64,000 nucleotides of DNA from Blastobasis lacticolella (taxonomy: Eukaryota; Arthropoda; Insecta; Lepidoptera; Blastobasidae). Shown here piece after piece: positions 32,701 to 43,115 of the stretch (its first letter is position 1; every line of letters begins with the position of its first letter). The DNA is taken from contig LR990060.1 in NCBI GenBank assembly GCA_905147135.1, forward strand, positions 4,852,001 through 4,916,000, written 5' to 3'. The notes below the pieces were generated by a model. It did not search any database. It worked only from the letters and a program-made list of their open reading frames with translations, and was not told the origin of the DNA. The translations under genes and the position numbers were made by a program.

Positions 32701-35322
32701 CGAGTACTTGCGCGAATGGTTCAGCTTCCGCCCGTCCGCCGACCCTCGACTGCGCCCCCGCCGAGAGCTTCAGCTGGATATTCCTTCGTATAATTCGGCT
32801 AGTTACGGGAGATCGTTCAAGGTTTATGCGGCTCGCTTGTGGAACGCGCTACCTGAAGATATTCAACTCGCTCGGCTCCTTCAAGGATCTTGTGAAGAAA
32901 TTTTTCTTAAAACTTGATGAATGAGTTTTATTTATTTATATATCTGTCGTCATATTATATAGGTTTATTTATTATATTTTGAATATTTATGTATATTAGG
33001 AATTGTTAATTTATGTACTGGTAGTATTTGATTAGTAATTAGTATATAGTCTGCCTATATCCTCATATGTATATATGGGGTTAAATTCTTTATAGTTAAT
33101 TATTTTTACTCTTAATTGCCTTCACCGCTCATCAAAGGTTTTCTCGGCTTATCAAAAGGTTAGCTGGAAGAAATTCCGTTGTGGGATAAGCTCGCCTTTG
33201 CATTATAAACTGTATTTTTATTTCCTGTAATGTTATAAATTGATGCAATAAAGAGATTACATACATAAATACATACATTTAGGTATTCAGCCTCATTTCG
33301 CCGTGTCCGACAAAAACTTAAAAAATAATATTTAAATAATGTTTATGATTAAAAAAAATTTAACTTTGCAGCTGTAATGATAATAGTATGGGAAATGCTG
33401 TATCATAGAATAATATTTTAAAAATTTATTGACTGGCGTGTAAAAAATGTGTCCTTAAACGACTGTTTTTGAATACGAAATTGGAGTAAAGAAAAATTTT
33501 TTTAGATGTGTAGACTAACATGAAAATACACTATGAGTGTAGATAAAAAATATTACCTTGACTTTTTCGTGTCAATTATAACAAAATACTTGAATATTCA
33601 TTTTGTTGTCGTAGGATTTGAAATCTTATTTAGATTCCTCGAAACGCGGGGTGATCTACATGAGTTTCGGAACAAACACCGATCCAAGCAAATTAAATCC
33701 AGAAAAGATACAGATGTTCATCAGAGTGTTTTCACAACTGCCTTACAATATCCTTTGGAAATGGAATGACGATACGTTGCCCGGACAGGCAAAGAATATA
33801 AGAATTGGAAAGTGGTTTCCACAGTCAGATCTGCTCAGTAAGGAAATATATTTTTATCTTCTGTGATCATATGAAGTCTTCCAACATTGATTGAGAAAAC
33901 TAACATATTTTTCTATTTCAGAACATCCAAATGTGAAGCTTTTTATAACCCAAGGAGGGTTACAGTCTACAGATGAAGCTATAAATGCAGCTGTACCATT
34001 GATTGGTATCCCCATGTTAGGTGATCAGTGGTTCAATGTAGAGAAATATGTACACCTCAAGATTGGCTTAAGACTTAATTTGGACTCTACTGACGATACA
34101 ACGTTCAAGGAAGCAATAAATACTGTCATCAATGATAACAGGTACTATACCAGTTTTCAAGTATCTAGTTTAAATAGTATATTTTTTAATACAGAAAATA
34201 GCTGCTTTCCGATTTTTACGGAGTTCCCAGCTGGTCTACCTTTAAGACAATGCCACATCGTACGGCAAGATAATTTAATATTTGTATGGTGTTGGTTCTG
34301 TATAAGTGATATCCAACTCCGTATCCAGCCGAACCTACCAAATCTTAACATACAATTATTTTTTGCATCAAATAATATTTCCTTTGTTATGTTTCGGATC
34401 AACCTCGGTGGGTATGGCTATCTGGTCTGACTTTTAAGCGAGAGGTACCGAGTTCGATCCGCAGAGCCGTTATGTACTATTGACTTGTTCTGAGTTGCGT
34501 ACATTAGTTAAACACTAACTTATGCTCTTACGGTGAGGGAAACATCGTAAAGAAACCTACACATCCAGGCGACTGAATGTGAAACTATGATCCAATTTGG
34601 TCAAGTACGCCTATAAATTGGGTTACGGAGGTCAGACGGCGGTCGCTCTACTGTAATTACTGGATCTACCAAATCCTGGATCATGGTCCAGGTAGACCCA
34701 AGGCCTTCGGGCTGTAAAATATAATCGGGACATTAGGGGAAAGATGATTTTTTGTGTTTTGTGTTCCGGAATGAAGGATATGGTCATTAGTGTAATTACA
34801 GGCATTAGGATTATCCGCTTGTCCAACGAACCAGTCGCAACGAAACCGTGGTTCTGCATTTTTGTAACAAGAAACGAACTGTTGGCTTGATCTCACCAAT
34901 TTGTAACAAAATAATTTCAAACAATATGACATTGAAGAGGTTCAAATCTAGCTGTGGATAAGCCCATTTAGTTTTTGTATCAACTGTGTGATTTGATATG
35001 GTATGATATCTTTTTTTCGCGCTCTTATTTCAGCTATCAACGCAATATCGCCAAACTTCGTGAATTAGTGCGTGACCAGCCAATGGATTCGTTGGACCGA
35101 GCCGTGTGGTGGGTGGAGTACACGCTGAGACACGGTGGAGCCCGACATCTTAGATCTCCCGCTGCCAATATATCTTATGCGAATTATTTGGAACTAGAAT
35201 TAGTTTCAGTTTTACTGCTAGGTTTTATTCTAATCTTAAGCACAATAATATTTATTATATATAGAATTGTAAAATTATTTAGGGAATATTTTGTGGCGAT
35301 AAGAAAAAATAAAAAAGACTGA
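29782..35322 (+). CDS. UDP-glycosyltransferase copy B, intact, four exons
   Basis: Exons 29782-30615, 33615-33837, 33922-34141 and 35034-35322 join with GT-AG introns to 521 codons plus stop, the usual insect UGT length. The product transfers sugar (usually glucose in insects) from UDP-sugar to small lipophilic compounds such as plant toxins, pigments or hormones, in the ER lumen. Visible features: signal peptide (MWRSVRYIFLALSASM), a likely catalytic His at residue 35 (PSVSHQIVF), the donor-binding signature in exon 3 (KLFITQGGLQSTDEAI to IPMLGDQW), a C-terminal membrane segment (VSVLLLGFILILSTIIFIIY) and a short basic tail KNKKD that fits the KxKxx ER-retrieval pattern. TQGG in place of the vertebrate THGG/THCG is normal in insect UGTs. 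The subfamily looks like lepidopteran UGT33/UGT40 but was not verified. Intron 1 (2999 bp) is filled with transposon pieces; copy A has about 163 bp there. Confidence 0.93.
30860..31234 (+). mobile_element. SINE-1, complete copy with 18-bp target duplication
   Basis: Best copy of the family, in UGT copy B intron 1. AGTATACTATTTTATATA flanks both sides (30842-30859 and 31235-31252). The tRNA-like head has an A box (TGGCCGAGCGG) and a B box (GGTTCGAATCC), as in Ser/Leu-type tRNAs, followed by a body with CTTACGGTGAGGGAAAACAT and a T-rich tail. Polymerase III would transcribe it; a LINE supplies the mobilising enzyme. Confidence 0.88.
31240..31345 (+). repeat. Repeat pair with 32290-32410
   Basis: About 105 bp here (CTCATATTTTCATGTT, then GAAGTAAG.TGCGAGTCAG, TTCTGTTGTACCTACG) recurs at 32290-32410 in the same orientation and the same intron. 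A shorter related segment (GCTGTAATGATAATAGTATG) pairs 32258-32300 with 33370-33410. Origin unknown. Confidence 0.6.
31695..32255 (-). pseudogene. Retroelement C-terminal nuclease-like domain, fragment
   Basis: A 186-codon open frame with GHHGLSCTRSAGRISRHAAIN, DDGKRPDGMTLIGWQRGKAL, VWDATCVDTLAPSH and ASTAGCAGAAASA. Such sequences occur in animal genomes next to reverse transcriptases. The spacing of RPD, then VWDAT, suggests a PD-(D/E)XK-like nuclease fold, but that is inference. No RT is attached here. The frame ends near 31695 (VLYRTFHKIK), where relatives continue into a segment like the one at 53646-53852. It lies antisense in UGT intron 1. Confidence 0.5.
32456..33290 (+). mobile_element. 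LINE-D family, 5'-truncated copy
   Basis: Starts within the RT C-terminal region (LLDYGDVACLDPTEELLSRL) and is open to about 32917. It is clearly the same family as the intact LINE-D at 56359-61527 (both have FGLRKFDHV, LNWLPIRRRRD, EYLREWFSFRPSADPRLRPR). The 3' end GCAATAAAGAGATTACATAC is followed by a TACATA-type microsatellite tail, as in LINE-D. Frames and tail show it is a plain truncated insertion in UGT intron 1. Confidence 0.85.
34410..34740 (+). repeat. SINE-1 copy in UGT copy B intron 3
   Basis: Full-length but diverged: degenerate head (AGAGGTACCGAGTTCGATCC), then TGCTCTTACGGTGAGGGAAA, CCAGGCGACTGAATGTG, AATCCTGGATCATGGTCCAG. The equivalent intron of copy A lacks it. Confidence 0.7.
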
Positions 35323-35377
35323 TTTTATCGATATTGTCGGTTTAATATGTTTTATTTACTCATAAACCTTAGGAGTG
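35323..35377. other. UGT copy B 3' flank
   Basis: Short AT-rich 3' flank directly after the stop codon. No canonical AATAAA was seen before the next SINE begins. Confidence 0.3.
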
Positions 35378-35700
35378 ACGGTGCGCTTATGACTAGTGGA
35401 TCGGACTCGTACGCGAGAAGCACTCGCTCACGAGGACCCGGGGTCCGCCTTGACCATGATCCAGGTTTTATGAGATCACGTAATTATAGTGGAGCGACTG
35501 TCGTCTGACCTTCGTGACCCTGCTAGAAATCGAACCTGAGCTGATTGGTTCATGGATAATATTAGGTGGCATGAGTATGCAAGTTTCATCACAACGACCG
35601 TAAGACCATCGGTTAATTTTCAACAATGTTTACAACTCAGAAAAAAGTCATTGGCCATGTCACATGTCCGCCGTGAAATTCGAATCCTGTATCTGACGCA
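35378..35700 (-). repeat. SINE-1 copy
   Basis: Minus-oriented copy in the 3' flank of UGT copy B: CGGGGTCCGCCTTGACCATG, ATCCAGGTTTTATGAGATC, CCTGAGCTGATTGGTTCATG, and a degraded head near 35680-35700. Confidence 0.65.
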
Positions 35701-37494
35701 TAAATTATTATTATTTAATCATAAACCATGAGAGTAAAAAAATAAAACACAAAGTACTCCGCTACATGTCATTAATATTGCTAGTTATATCTAATTATTG
35801 ACGAAACGTTGGTCATTCTGATTTGGTGATATCCGTCTATTTCTGGGGCGATAATTATTAATCGTTTTCCTGTGCTTGCTAAATAGATTTGCGACCCTTC
35901 TCAAGAGCATCGCCGTCTGGCAATGACAGAAAGCGTATTTGATTCCTGATCCTTTTGTCTCTTGCTGCTGCTGTTGTTTCTCTTCCGGGGTTTTATTGCA
36001 CGTTTAAATTAATGCGAAATATTGAGGCCTCTTTAACTTTGTCAGCGTAAAATTCGGTTACAACATTCTACATCCGTTCCCGGGGAATCTACGTCGAATA
36101 CCGGGATCTTCTGGGCTATAAGCTATATTGCTACCAGTATTTTTTTCCAGAACCAGTAGTTTTTGATTGTATTACGGATTTTGGTCTATAGTTAGATTGT
36201 TTTTTGTAAGTGATAATATATTATATTTACTGTTCGGGTAACTAGGCCCATTTGTGACAAGCTCGGTGGTCATTGTTAACTTAGAGGTAAATTTTACATT
36301 GGATCTAAATTTGAATTATTTCTTGCACAATCTAATTACATTAACCTGAGCTTAGATCAATTATTATAGTTGATCTAAGACCCTGACTTTAGTAGCTTTG
36401 TTATCTTTTTATAGTTTTATCTCTAAATTATTGACTGTTATACCGGTTTCAGGCCTAGATCCCCAGAAAAACTAAATATATTTATATTATAGAACCAACA
36501 TATTTTATTTAGTTACAACTTTATCTGCAAGGTCAGTTTTAACTATCTTAAGGGCCTGTTTCACAACCTACTGATAAGTTCAATATATCTTATTTGACAG
36601 AAATCTGTGATGCCGTCTCTCTCTTGTTAGTACAAAATAAATGTTACGGCGTAACACATATCTGTCAGATAACATATTGAGACCATTTCAATAGGTGATA
36701 AAATGGCCTTTATTCTTTTATATTTAATTCAATAACTTTTTATTCTACAGTATTTAATCATAAGATAACTATTTAAATACGTATGTATTTCATCAAATTC
36801 ACGATTGGAAAAATATGACACGACAAGATTTTGGAGCAGAGAAAAATAAACATAATTTGCATTTTCAACGCAAGGAGGATTTGCTAGTCGATGTCTATCA
36901 GGCGGTGTGTTCCATAATATTAATTATTTTATTTCCTTAGTATTTCTGTAAATACCTAATCAATTTTTGCCAAACTACTAAACCAATTTGAAGCTAAGCG
37001 AAATGACCGTTATGACCTTTCAAATATAGAAAATCACATTTTGCTGGTAATCTGGAGCATCGGAGCCTAACCAGAACCAGGCACACTTATCAGATGTAAC
37101 GGATAGAGTCAATAAATATTTTTCATTTCATTTCATTTTCACATCAAAATCGAGATCTACGATGCCTCAGACCTATTTTAAAGCCGGGTGTAAAAATTAC
37201 GAAATGATTAGGAACAGGGACTTGATATTGACTGTTCCCTAACCAGCAGCCTGCGCTCCAAAAGTCACAGACCGACCCTCTACGATCTTTCGGGCCGTCT
37301 GCACGTTATTGATGACTCTTTACCGACAGTCAGTCTGTCCAGTCGCGCTTCCGAAATTATTATCTCCAGTCTGTAACTTTTTTTATTTCCTCCCAAAGAT
37401 TAAGACTGCGTTAGCGTTGGGAGGTTCTTCTTTCGTGGATTGAGAGGTTAATATGAATTTTAGTTTATAATATGTCGGTGTTTCAACCCTAGTG
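35701..37494. other. Intergenic, no gene seen
   Basis: AT-rich with short frames only. A segment near 37050-37135 ends in ATTTCATTTCATTTTCAC and looks like a LINE 3' end, but its family was not identified. Confidence 0.35.
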
Positions 37495-37765
37495 CCGCCA
37501 AGTGCCAATGACTGTTTTCTGAGTTATATTACATTAGTTGAACACTACCGATGCTCTTACGGTGAGGGAAAACATCGTGATGAAACCTGCACATTTAGTC
37601 GATAAAATGTGTACCTAACCATGAGCCGATCTGGTCAGATTCCCGTGTTAACTGTCACTGAGGTAAGCTGATAGTCGCTTCACTGTATTCACCTGATCTG
37701 CCAAATCCTGGTCAAAGCGGACCCCGGGACCTCGTGCTCGAGAGCACGACCGGGACATTAACGTC
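37495..37765 (+). repeat. SINE-1 copy, head missing
   Basis: CAATGACTGTTTTCTGAGTT, CTTACGGTGAGGGAAAACAT, CTGATCTGCCAAATCCTGG and CGAGAGCACGACCGGGACAT follow the family order. Confidence 0.7.
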
Positions 37766-37804
37766 AGGATGTTTTGTTTTACTTTTACAATTGTTAATTT
37801 ATTA

Positions 37805-38000
37805 TCAGACTAGCAGCCGCCCCGGCTTCGCACGAGTACCACTACGGGTAAACGGGAAATTTTTCCAGAATTTTCTTTGCTATAAACCTCACGGAGCCCG
37901 AGACCTTTCCAACGAATGCAAAACCGTGGAAATCGGTTCGTGCGTTCTGGAGTTATAGCGTCAGGAAGGAAAATCCGACTTATTTTTATATAGTAGAGTA
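37805..38000 (+). repeat. Repeat R5 copy
   Basis: Begins CTAGCAGCCGCCCCGGCTTC like 11911 and ends GTTCTGGAGTTATAGCGTCA, GGAAGGAAAATCCGACTTAT, a widely dispersed lepidopteran 3' end. No coding capacity. Confidence 0.55.
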
Positions 38001-38465
38001 GATATAGTGAGCCATGTTTAGTTTTCTGTATTTCTGGGTATTAACTTGGGTGATGGGATAGCGGAGGGTCACTGGTTAATTAAAAGAAATGGAGCTTCCA
38101 AGAGATATAAGTGCTAATTTTTTACCAAATTTTACTAAAAGAATAATTTTTCATTTTGATACGACGACTACACATATTTATGTACTCTTTTTATAATATT
38201 GAATGATAGATGATTATTATTTTATATAGCTATTCCATTAATTTACTTATAGGGCTGTGGTTTGCAACTTAATGCTAGAGATATGATAAAAATTTTAATC
38301 GTTTAAGTTATATTCGTAAATAGATTCAGATTAATTTTATTCAAAATAGTTTTTACCTAAAAATTTATTAAATTCAAATTTGTTACACATCAATACCATT
38401 TACACAGCATTTAAGAAAAAAATATGTTCACGTTTAGATTATGACTGGTGGATATTACCAATTCA

Positions 38466-39110
38466 TTAAATCTGAGTACGCATTGTATGGTTTAGCCTCA
38501 AATGTGTAATGGTGTCATCAATCCACTTCCTCAAAGCGGAGACCTTTGCAAAGAGGTCTGGGTAGTTAGGTGAGGCGCATCCATTAGCCCAGGATACATT
38601 GCCAGCCAACTTTTCATTATAGACTAGAGGACCTCCACTTTCAGGGCGACCCTGAAATTTGAGTATGTTACTTCAAAATATTACAAACTATAACTAACAA
38701 CATAAAAGTATCTTAATTCTTTACATCTTTAATATGAAAAAAAAACAGCACTACAGTTTGATCTTGTGTTCGGTATAGTCTTCGGAATGACTCAAAACTA
38801 AGATACAGATTTGAAACTATACTTTATTAATATGATGAAAATTTTCACAGCTCACAGAAGGGATGCGGTAGAGTAAAATCGTTAATGAATCTATAAGATT
38901 ATCGATTATCATTCTTATTTCAAAATTTTAATTAATCTGAGTCGTCAACCTACATAACAAGAGCCCTTTCCACCGATGGAAAGTCCCGCACAGAGCGTTC
39001 TGGATGTGATATACATATGCCAGATCGCTGAAATATTTACATAGTCATATCTGCACGATTCTTCGCTCACAATTGGCACTTCTACCCTTTGCAGTTTCTA
39101 TGGGAGACCA
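38466..39110 (-). pseudogene. Trypsin-like protease, 3' part only, altered active site
   Basis: Two exons of the same gene type as 50761-54326. The last exon, 38651-38466, reads [16 protein letters not shown] then NVSWANGCASPNY; where the intact gene has GDSGGP at the catalytic serine this copy has GRPESGGP, an insertion of two residues with D194 replaced by E. The preceding exon, about 39110-38954, keeps LQRVEVPIVSEESCR and RTLCAGLSIGGKGSC, with G where the intact gene has the trypsin-specific D189. Upstream of that exon the sequence changes directly into a LINE at about 39113, with no acceptor AG, so the exons for the signal peptide, activation site, His and Asp are missing. Inactive as it stands. 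Confidence 0.85.
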
Positions 39111-39477
39111 TGTCATTAGTTATATCATTAGTTATAAGTATACTGTGGTCAATTCGGTCGAAACATTTGCTGAAATCAGTATATATAACGTCTACTTGCG
39201 TGCCCATGTCTATGGACTCTGTTATAAAATCATTAAAAAGAATTTAATTAGACACGGTTGAGCGACCCCGTAAAAATCCATGTTATTCCTCTATAAATGT
39301 TTGCCTAAGTGTATTGTACATTTGTGTATATACAATTCTCTCCAGAACTTTAGCGAACAAGCTTAATTTGGAGATTGGACGGTAGTTCTCGATGTTCGCC
39401 TTGTCTCCTTTTTTGTGGACTACTCGGCACTAGACCCTCATGAATGGAGCGCTTAAACAGTATCACTAAAGGAGTTA

Positions 39478-40527
39478 TTAAACTCTATCCCTTAACAGGC
39501 AAAGGGTATTCCAGTCAGATAGGATGCCATAGACTTTAAGTTTCTGGTGTAATTTGAACTTCTCCCTTATGACCTTCATTAAAGCGCTGTTGTACCAAGG
39601 GGGATATCGAGACGTCCTAGTAGACTTAAGAGGAACATATTTATCTCTAACGTCGTATAATATTTTATAGAAATTATCGACCGCATCCTCCAAAGAGCAT
39701 TTTGTTAAAAGATTAAACCAGTCAGTGCTATTTTTACATATTTCGTCATAGTCCCCGCGATTGAAGATGTATTTAGACATCCCCAATTCGGCCACTATTG
39801 TTGTACCTATCTCAATAATTAACGGTCTATGGTGGGGGTCCTCAGGCACAAGAGGACTGTCCGAGCTAGTTACATGGACCTGGTCAGAGTTTACCAACAC
39901 CAGGTCTAGTATCCGACCGTTCACGTTACGTTCGCCGTTAAACTGATAAAAGTTGCATGTACTTATTGTATCTAAAAATGATTTGACATGTGAGCCCACC
40001 GCGTCTGATGCATAAAGAGACAACGAGCCGGACGTTTGATTCCACTTAATATTATTACAGAAGTTTAAATCACCAAGAATAATAATTGTATCACTCGGAT
40101 GAGACATAACGATTTCTTCCAATTTGCTACAGAAGTTCAAAAGCTGAGTTTTGTACGAGTTACCCGATTTTTCATCGCATAAATATAATGTACAAATGTG
40201 AATGATTCCAGTATTATTGGGCAACCTTATACTTACCCATATATCCTCTGCGGAGCTCCGCCAGTCAGGCCTTTCACTCACTATTAAATCACGATTCACT
40301 GCGGTAAGTACGCCACCACCCTTTTTCTGCATTGTACGAGAGTAATCACGGTCACGCCTCCAAACCAAGTATCCATTACTAAAAATCTCCGAGTTACAAA
40401 TACTATCCAAGAGCCAAGTTTCTGTTATTGATATAATATCGTAACTGTTGAAATAAACGTTCCTCAGGAAACCTGTCGTTTTTGTACGCAGACCTCGAGT
40501 ATTCTGGTAATACATTTTAAGTGTAGC
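39478..40527 (-). pseudogene. LINE-C ORF2 endonuclease domain
   Basis: Open from the ATG of MATLKMYYQNTRGLRTKT. Apurinic-endonuclease-type motifs are visible: DIISITETWLL (catalytic Glu), IIILGDLNFCNN (Asp-Asn) and EDPHHRPLIIEIG (terminal His). This domain nicks the target DNA for target-primed reverse transcription. The frame continues to FKLHQKLKVYG and then meets a stop where the deletion lies, so the RT is cut off. About 350 residues survive. Confidence 0.8.
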
Positions 40528-40609
40528 CATTTCTAACATAAGTAAAAACAGAATACATAACGCGATACAAAAAATTGACCCAACAATATAATAGTGTAAT
40601 AACATAAGT

Positions 40610-40737
40610 CAGTCTTGTAAGGATCGCAGGTACCAGCTGGATGCGGAAAGCACAGGACCGGTCTTTGTGGAGATCTCTGGGGGAGGCCTATGCCCAGCAG
40701 TGGGCGTCTACTGGCTGATATGATGATGATGATGATG
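40610..40737 (+). mobile_element. RTE LINE 3' end, 128 bp, with 12-bp target duplication
   Basis: AATAACATAAGT flanks both sides (40598-40609 and 40738-40749). The insert carries GGAGGCCTATGCCCAGCAGT, GGGCGTCTACTGGCTGATAT and a (GAT)n tail, the standard RTE 3' end. It is a severely 5'-truncated insertion and younger than LINE-C. Confidence 0.92.
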
Positions 40738-41065
40738 AATAACATAAGTTGTAAAGTTACCGTGTCTAAAAATGCAGGTAAGATACATTTGCAGTGACGA
40801 AGTGAACAAGTGCACCCAGCCAAAACACGCCAGGTGAATTTGACCCGGGTGCAGCAAGCAACATGACTCACCTCCATCAATTGATTAGACGTGCACTTGT
40901 ACCCTTTTGCCACCGGCCGATCCGTGCGACCGATAACTCCGAATAGTAAACTACGTATGACTCTCAAACTTTGCAAACCACTGTTCACAACCAAAACAAA
41001 GAAAACTAATGATGTAAACCTTACAAATCTAAACACAAACAATAGTGCGGTATGGTGTATATTGT

Positions 41066-42096
41066 TTAACTTGCGAATGATGCGCTGCTTAACTTGCTTA
41101 AATCTTTGTCGGAATTTATACGTAGTATAGGTGAGGAGTAGTTTTGCCGCAAAAATATTTTGCTGTGTTTCACCCACATGTATTGAAAATCCTTTTCATT
41201 TTTAATCGCATGGGCTTTTCCAAGTGGTGTTTTGTAATGCGTCGTTAGGTGATCAATTACATAAATGACACCATTTCCGCCAAAACCCACTGCTGACGTC
41301 GTTAGTGGCGACTCTTTAGCTGCGGACCTTGCTGCAGCAATAAAGTCCTCCTTCACGTACCTATTGTTGAAGCAGGCAATAATAGGTTTAGTGTGGGCTG
41401 GATCACGTGACGGAACCCTGGCAATGAAATTGAGCTGGGTTTTCTGTATGGAAAAATTTACTTTTGACCCCACCTTATTATATTAAATAAATTTTCATTC
41501 TTTACTTGTTTGATCCCTTTGATTTCCACGTCATTCATTCGGGACCATTATTCCTTCTCCTGTATGTCCTCTTCAATTCTATCCAACCGAGCAAATATCG
41601 TGTTTGTTTGGTCTTTTTTGGTGTTTTCCAGTTGCGACATTCTGTTTTCAATGCTGATTATTTTTTGAGAAAATTCAGTTATCGCATTATTGGCTAAGTC
41701 TACTGACGATTTCAAGGTGGTAAATTCTTCTCTCAGCGCTTTTACATCGCTGGCCAGCGACTCCAACGGGGCTAGTTTGGTTGCAAGTAGTCTTATCTCG
41801 GCCAATATTTCAGCCGTGGAGTGAGTGTCAATGACGATGGAAGGTGATGCTGGTGCCACCGACGCACTAGGAGAAGGAGTGGCGATGGCTTTGGACGATG
41901 CACTGGGTGACGGAGTGGCAATAGCTGAGGATTGCTTACATAGCTGGCATCGCCAAGTACGTTTGCGGTCGCCCAGCTTGCGGTATCCGGCTTCGGTGAT
42001 ACCTGCACAGTGGTAATGAAGAGTGTTGTTGCAGGTGCTACACTGAGCACCGTCCGTCACCGACTCCTTGCAGATCGGACAATCCTCAGCTTCCAT
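41066..42096 (-). pseudogene. LINE-C ORF1, PHD finger plus FP-type domain
   Basis: Starts MEAEDCPICKESVTDGAQC. Residues 1-60 form a PHD-like zinc finger (C-x2-C, C-x2-C, H-x2-C and a final WRCQLCK). A Ser/Pro/Ala-rich linker and a coiled coil (to about residue 180, DRIEEDIQEKE) follow. After a stop and frameshift at about 41545-41475 the second part (41473-41066) shows KVNFSIQKTQLNFIARVPSR, TKPIIACFNNRYVKEDFIAA and LGKAHAIKNEKDFQYMWVKH, resembling the domain shared with baculovirus FP proteins that is common in insect LINE ORF1s. Nucleic-acid binding chaperone role inferred from family. Broken by the frameshift. Confidence 0.75.
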
Positions 42097-42632
42097 TTTC
42101 GAAATAAAATGACGGCAAGACCACGATCGTAAAGATGAAAATAAAGTTTGAGAGCCACTGGAAATCGAGAGCGCGCGTAGCACAACTCAGACAATGGACC
42201 CGAAGTAGTAGGGAAGTTTTGCTGTCCGCGTCACCGCTCTTGTAGCTCGGTCCGGCCAACAATCGTCTCGTGCGTTGATGCCTCCGGTTCGATTCTCCCG
42301 ATTTGATAGACAAATGGGTTGCACTGTGGTATCGTTTATCTTGCTTCCGCCGCCCACTGGGAGGAATCTTCCGTAAGATATGCCAAGGAAGAAACGAGAG
42401 GAGCCGACTTTTGAACAATCATCAATCACAAATTTAGATTTAGAATTTTAATACAATTTCGTAAACAACTAAGTATACGTTCGCTCTCAACAAGTTCCGC
42501 ATGACGATGTGTTTGTTAATGAAGTTTAATTGTTTATTAGTTATCTAACATCCAAAACAAAAGCTTAGCTTACTTTGTGTCTTGATGTCGCTGCATTTTT
42601 ATTTATTTAATTCCCTAATTCCGCTGCTCTAA

Positions 42633-43115
42633 TGCACAATGGGGACTAAACGATCAAACTGCGCACACTTGCAATGGACGTATTTATCCTTTGTGTTTAT
42701 CATCATCATCGTCCTAGCGCTTATCCTGACCTCTGCCAGTGTCCGATTTCCAGCTCATTCTTCTCCACTGCGCCTGATCTTAGACATCCTCGCGTCGTAA
42801 GCCGTTAGCTCTCTCATCCGACTCAACAATGTCAATTCATCGCTTCTTGGGTCGCCCACGGGGCTTCTTTTCTAATACCGGCAGGTTCAGGCACCTATTT
42901 CCCACGTATCCCTGAGGCTTACGCAATACGTGACCAAACCAGCGCAGGCAAGCTAATACGAAATACATAAAATGTCGGGATTAAACATAGTTTATCTATA
43001 TTATTTCTTATGAGCAACAACACTGCTAAATTTCCTTAAAATTCGTTCAAAATTATTGCATAAAAGCCTTCGTTCGTGGGAGATGTTTTAAATTTCTGTA
43101 TAAATTACAGCCCAT
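42633..43115. repeat. Duplicated block, left part (pair of 62798-63285)
   Basis: Begins AATGCACAATGGGG, runs through an R4 repeat (42695-42965: CATCATCGTCCTAGCGCTTA) and ends TTACAGCCCAT at the LTR element. The same order occurs at 62798-63285, where it continues without interruption into DNA that here lies beyond 49092. Confidence 0.85.

Larger units (their letters stand above)
39113..42430 (-). mobile_element. LINE-C, PHD-finger type, internally and 3' deleted
   Basis: A non-LTR retrotransposon on the minus strand: probable 5' leader to about 42430, ORF1 (42096-41066), ORF2 endonuclease (40527-39478), then only the first RT blocks (39478-39113). The RT piece, read through stops and frameshifts, shows ENYRPISKLSLFAKVLERIV and IYTDFSKCFDRIDHS. 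A deletion near 39480 joins the end of the endonuclease region to the RT, and the element stops abruptly at the protease exon. A short RTE fragment sits inside at 40610-40737. Confidence 0.82.
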
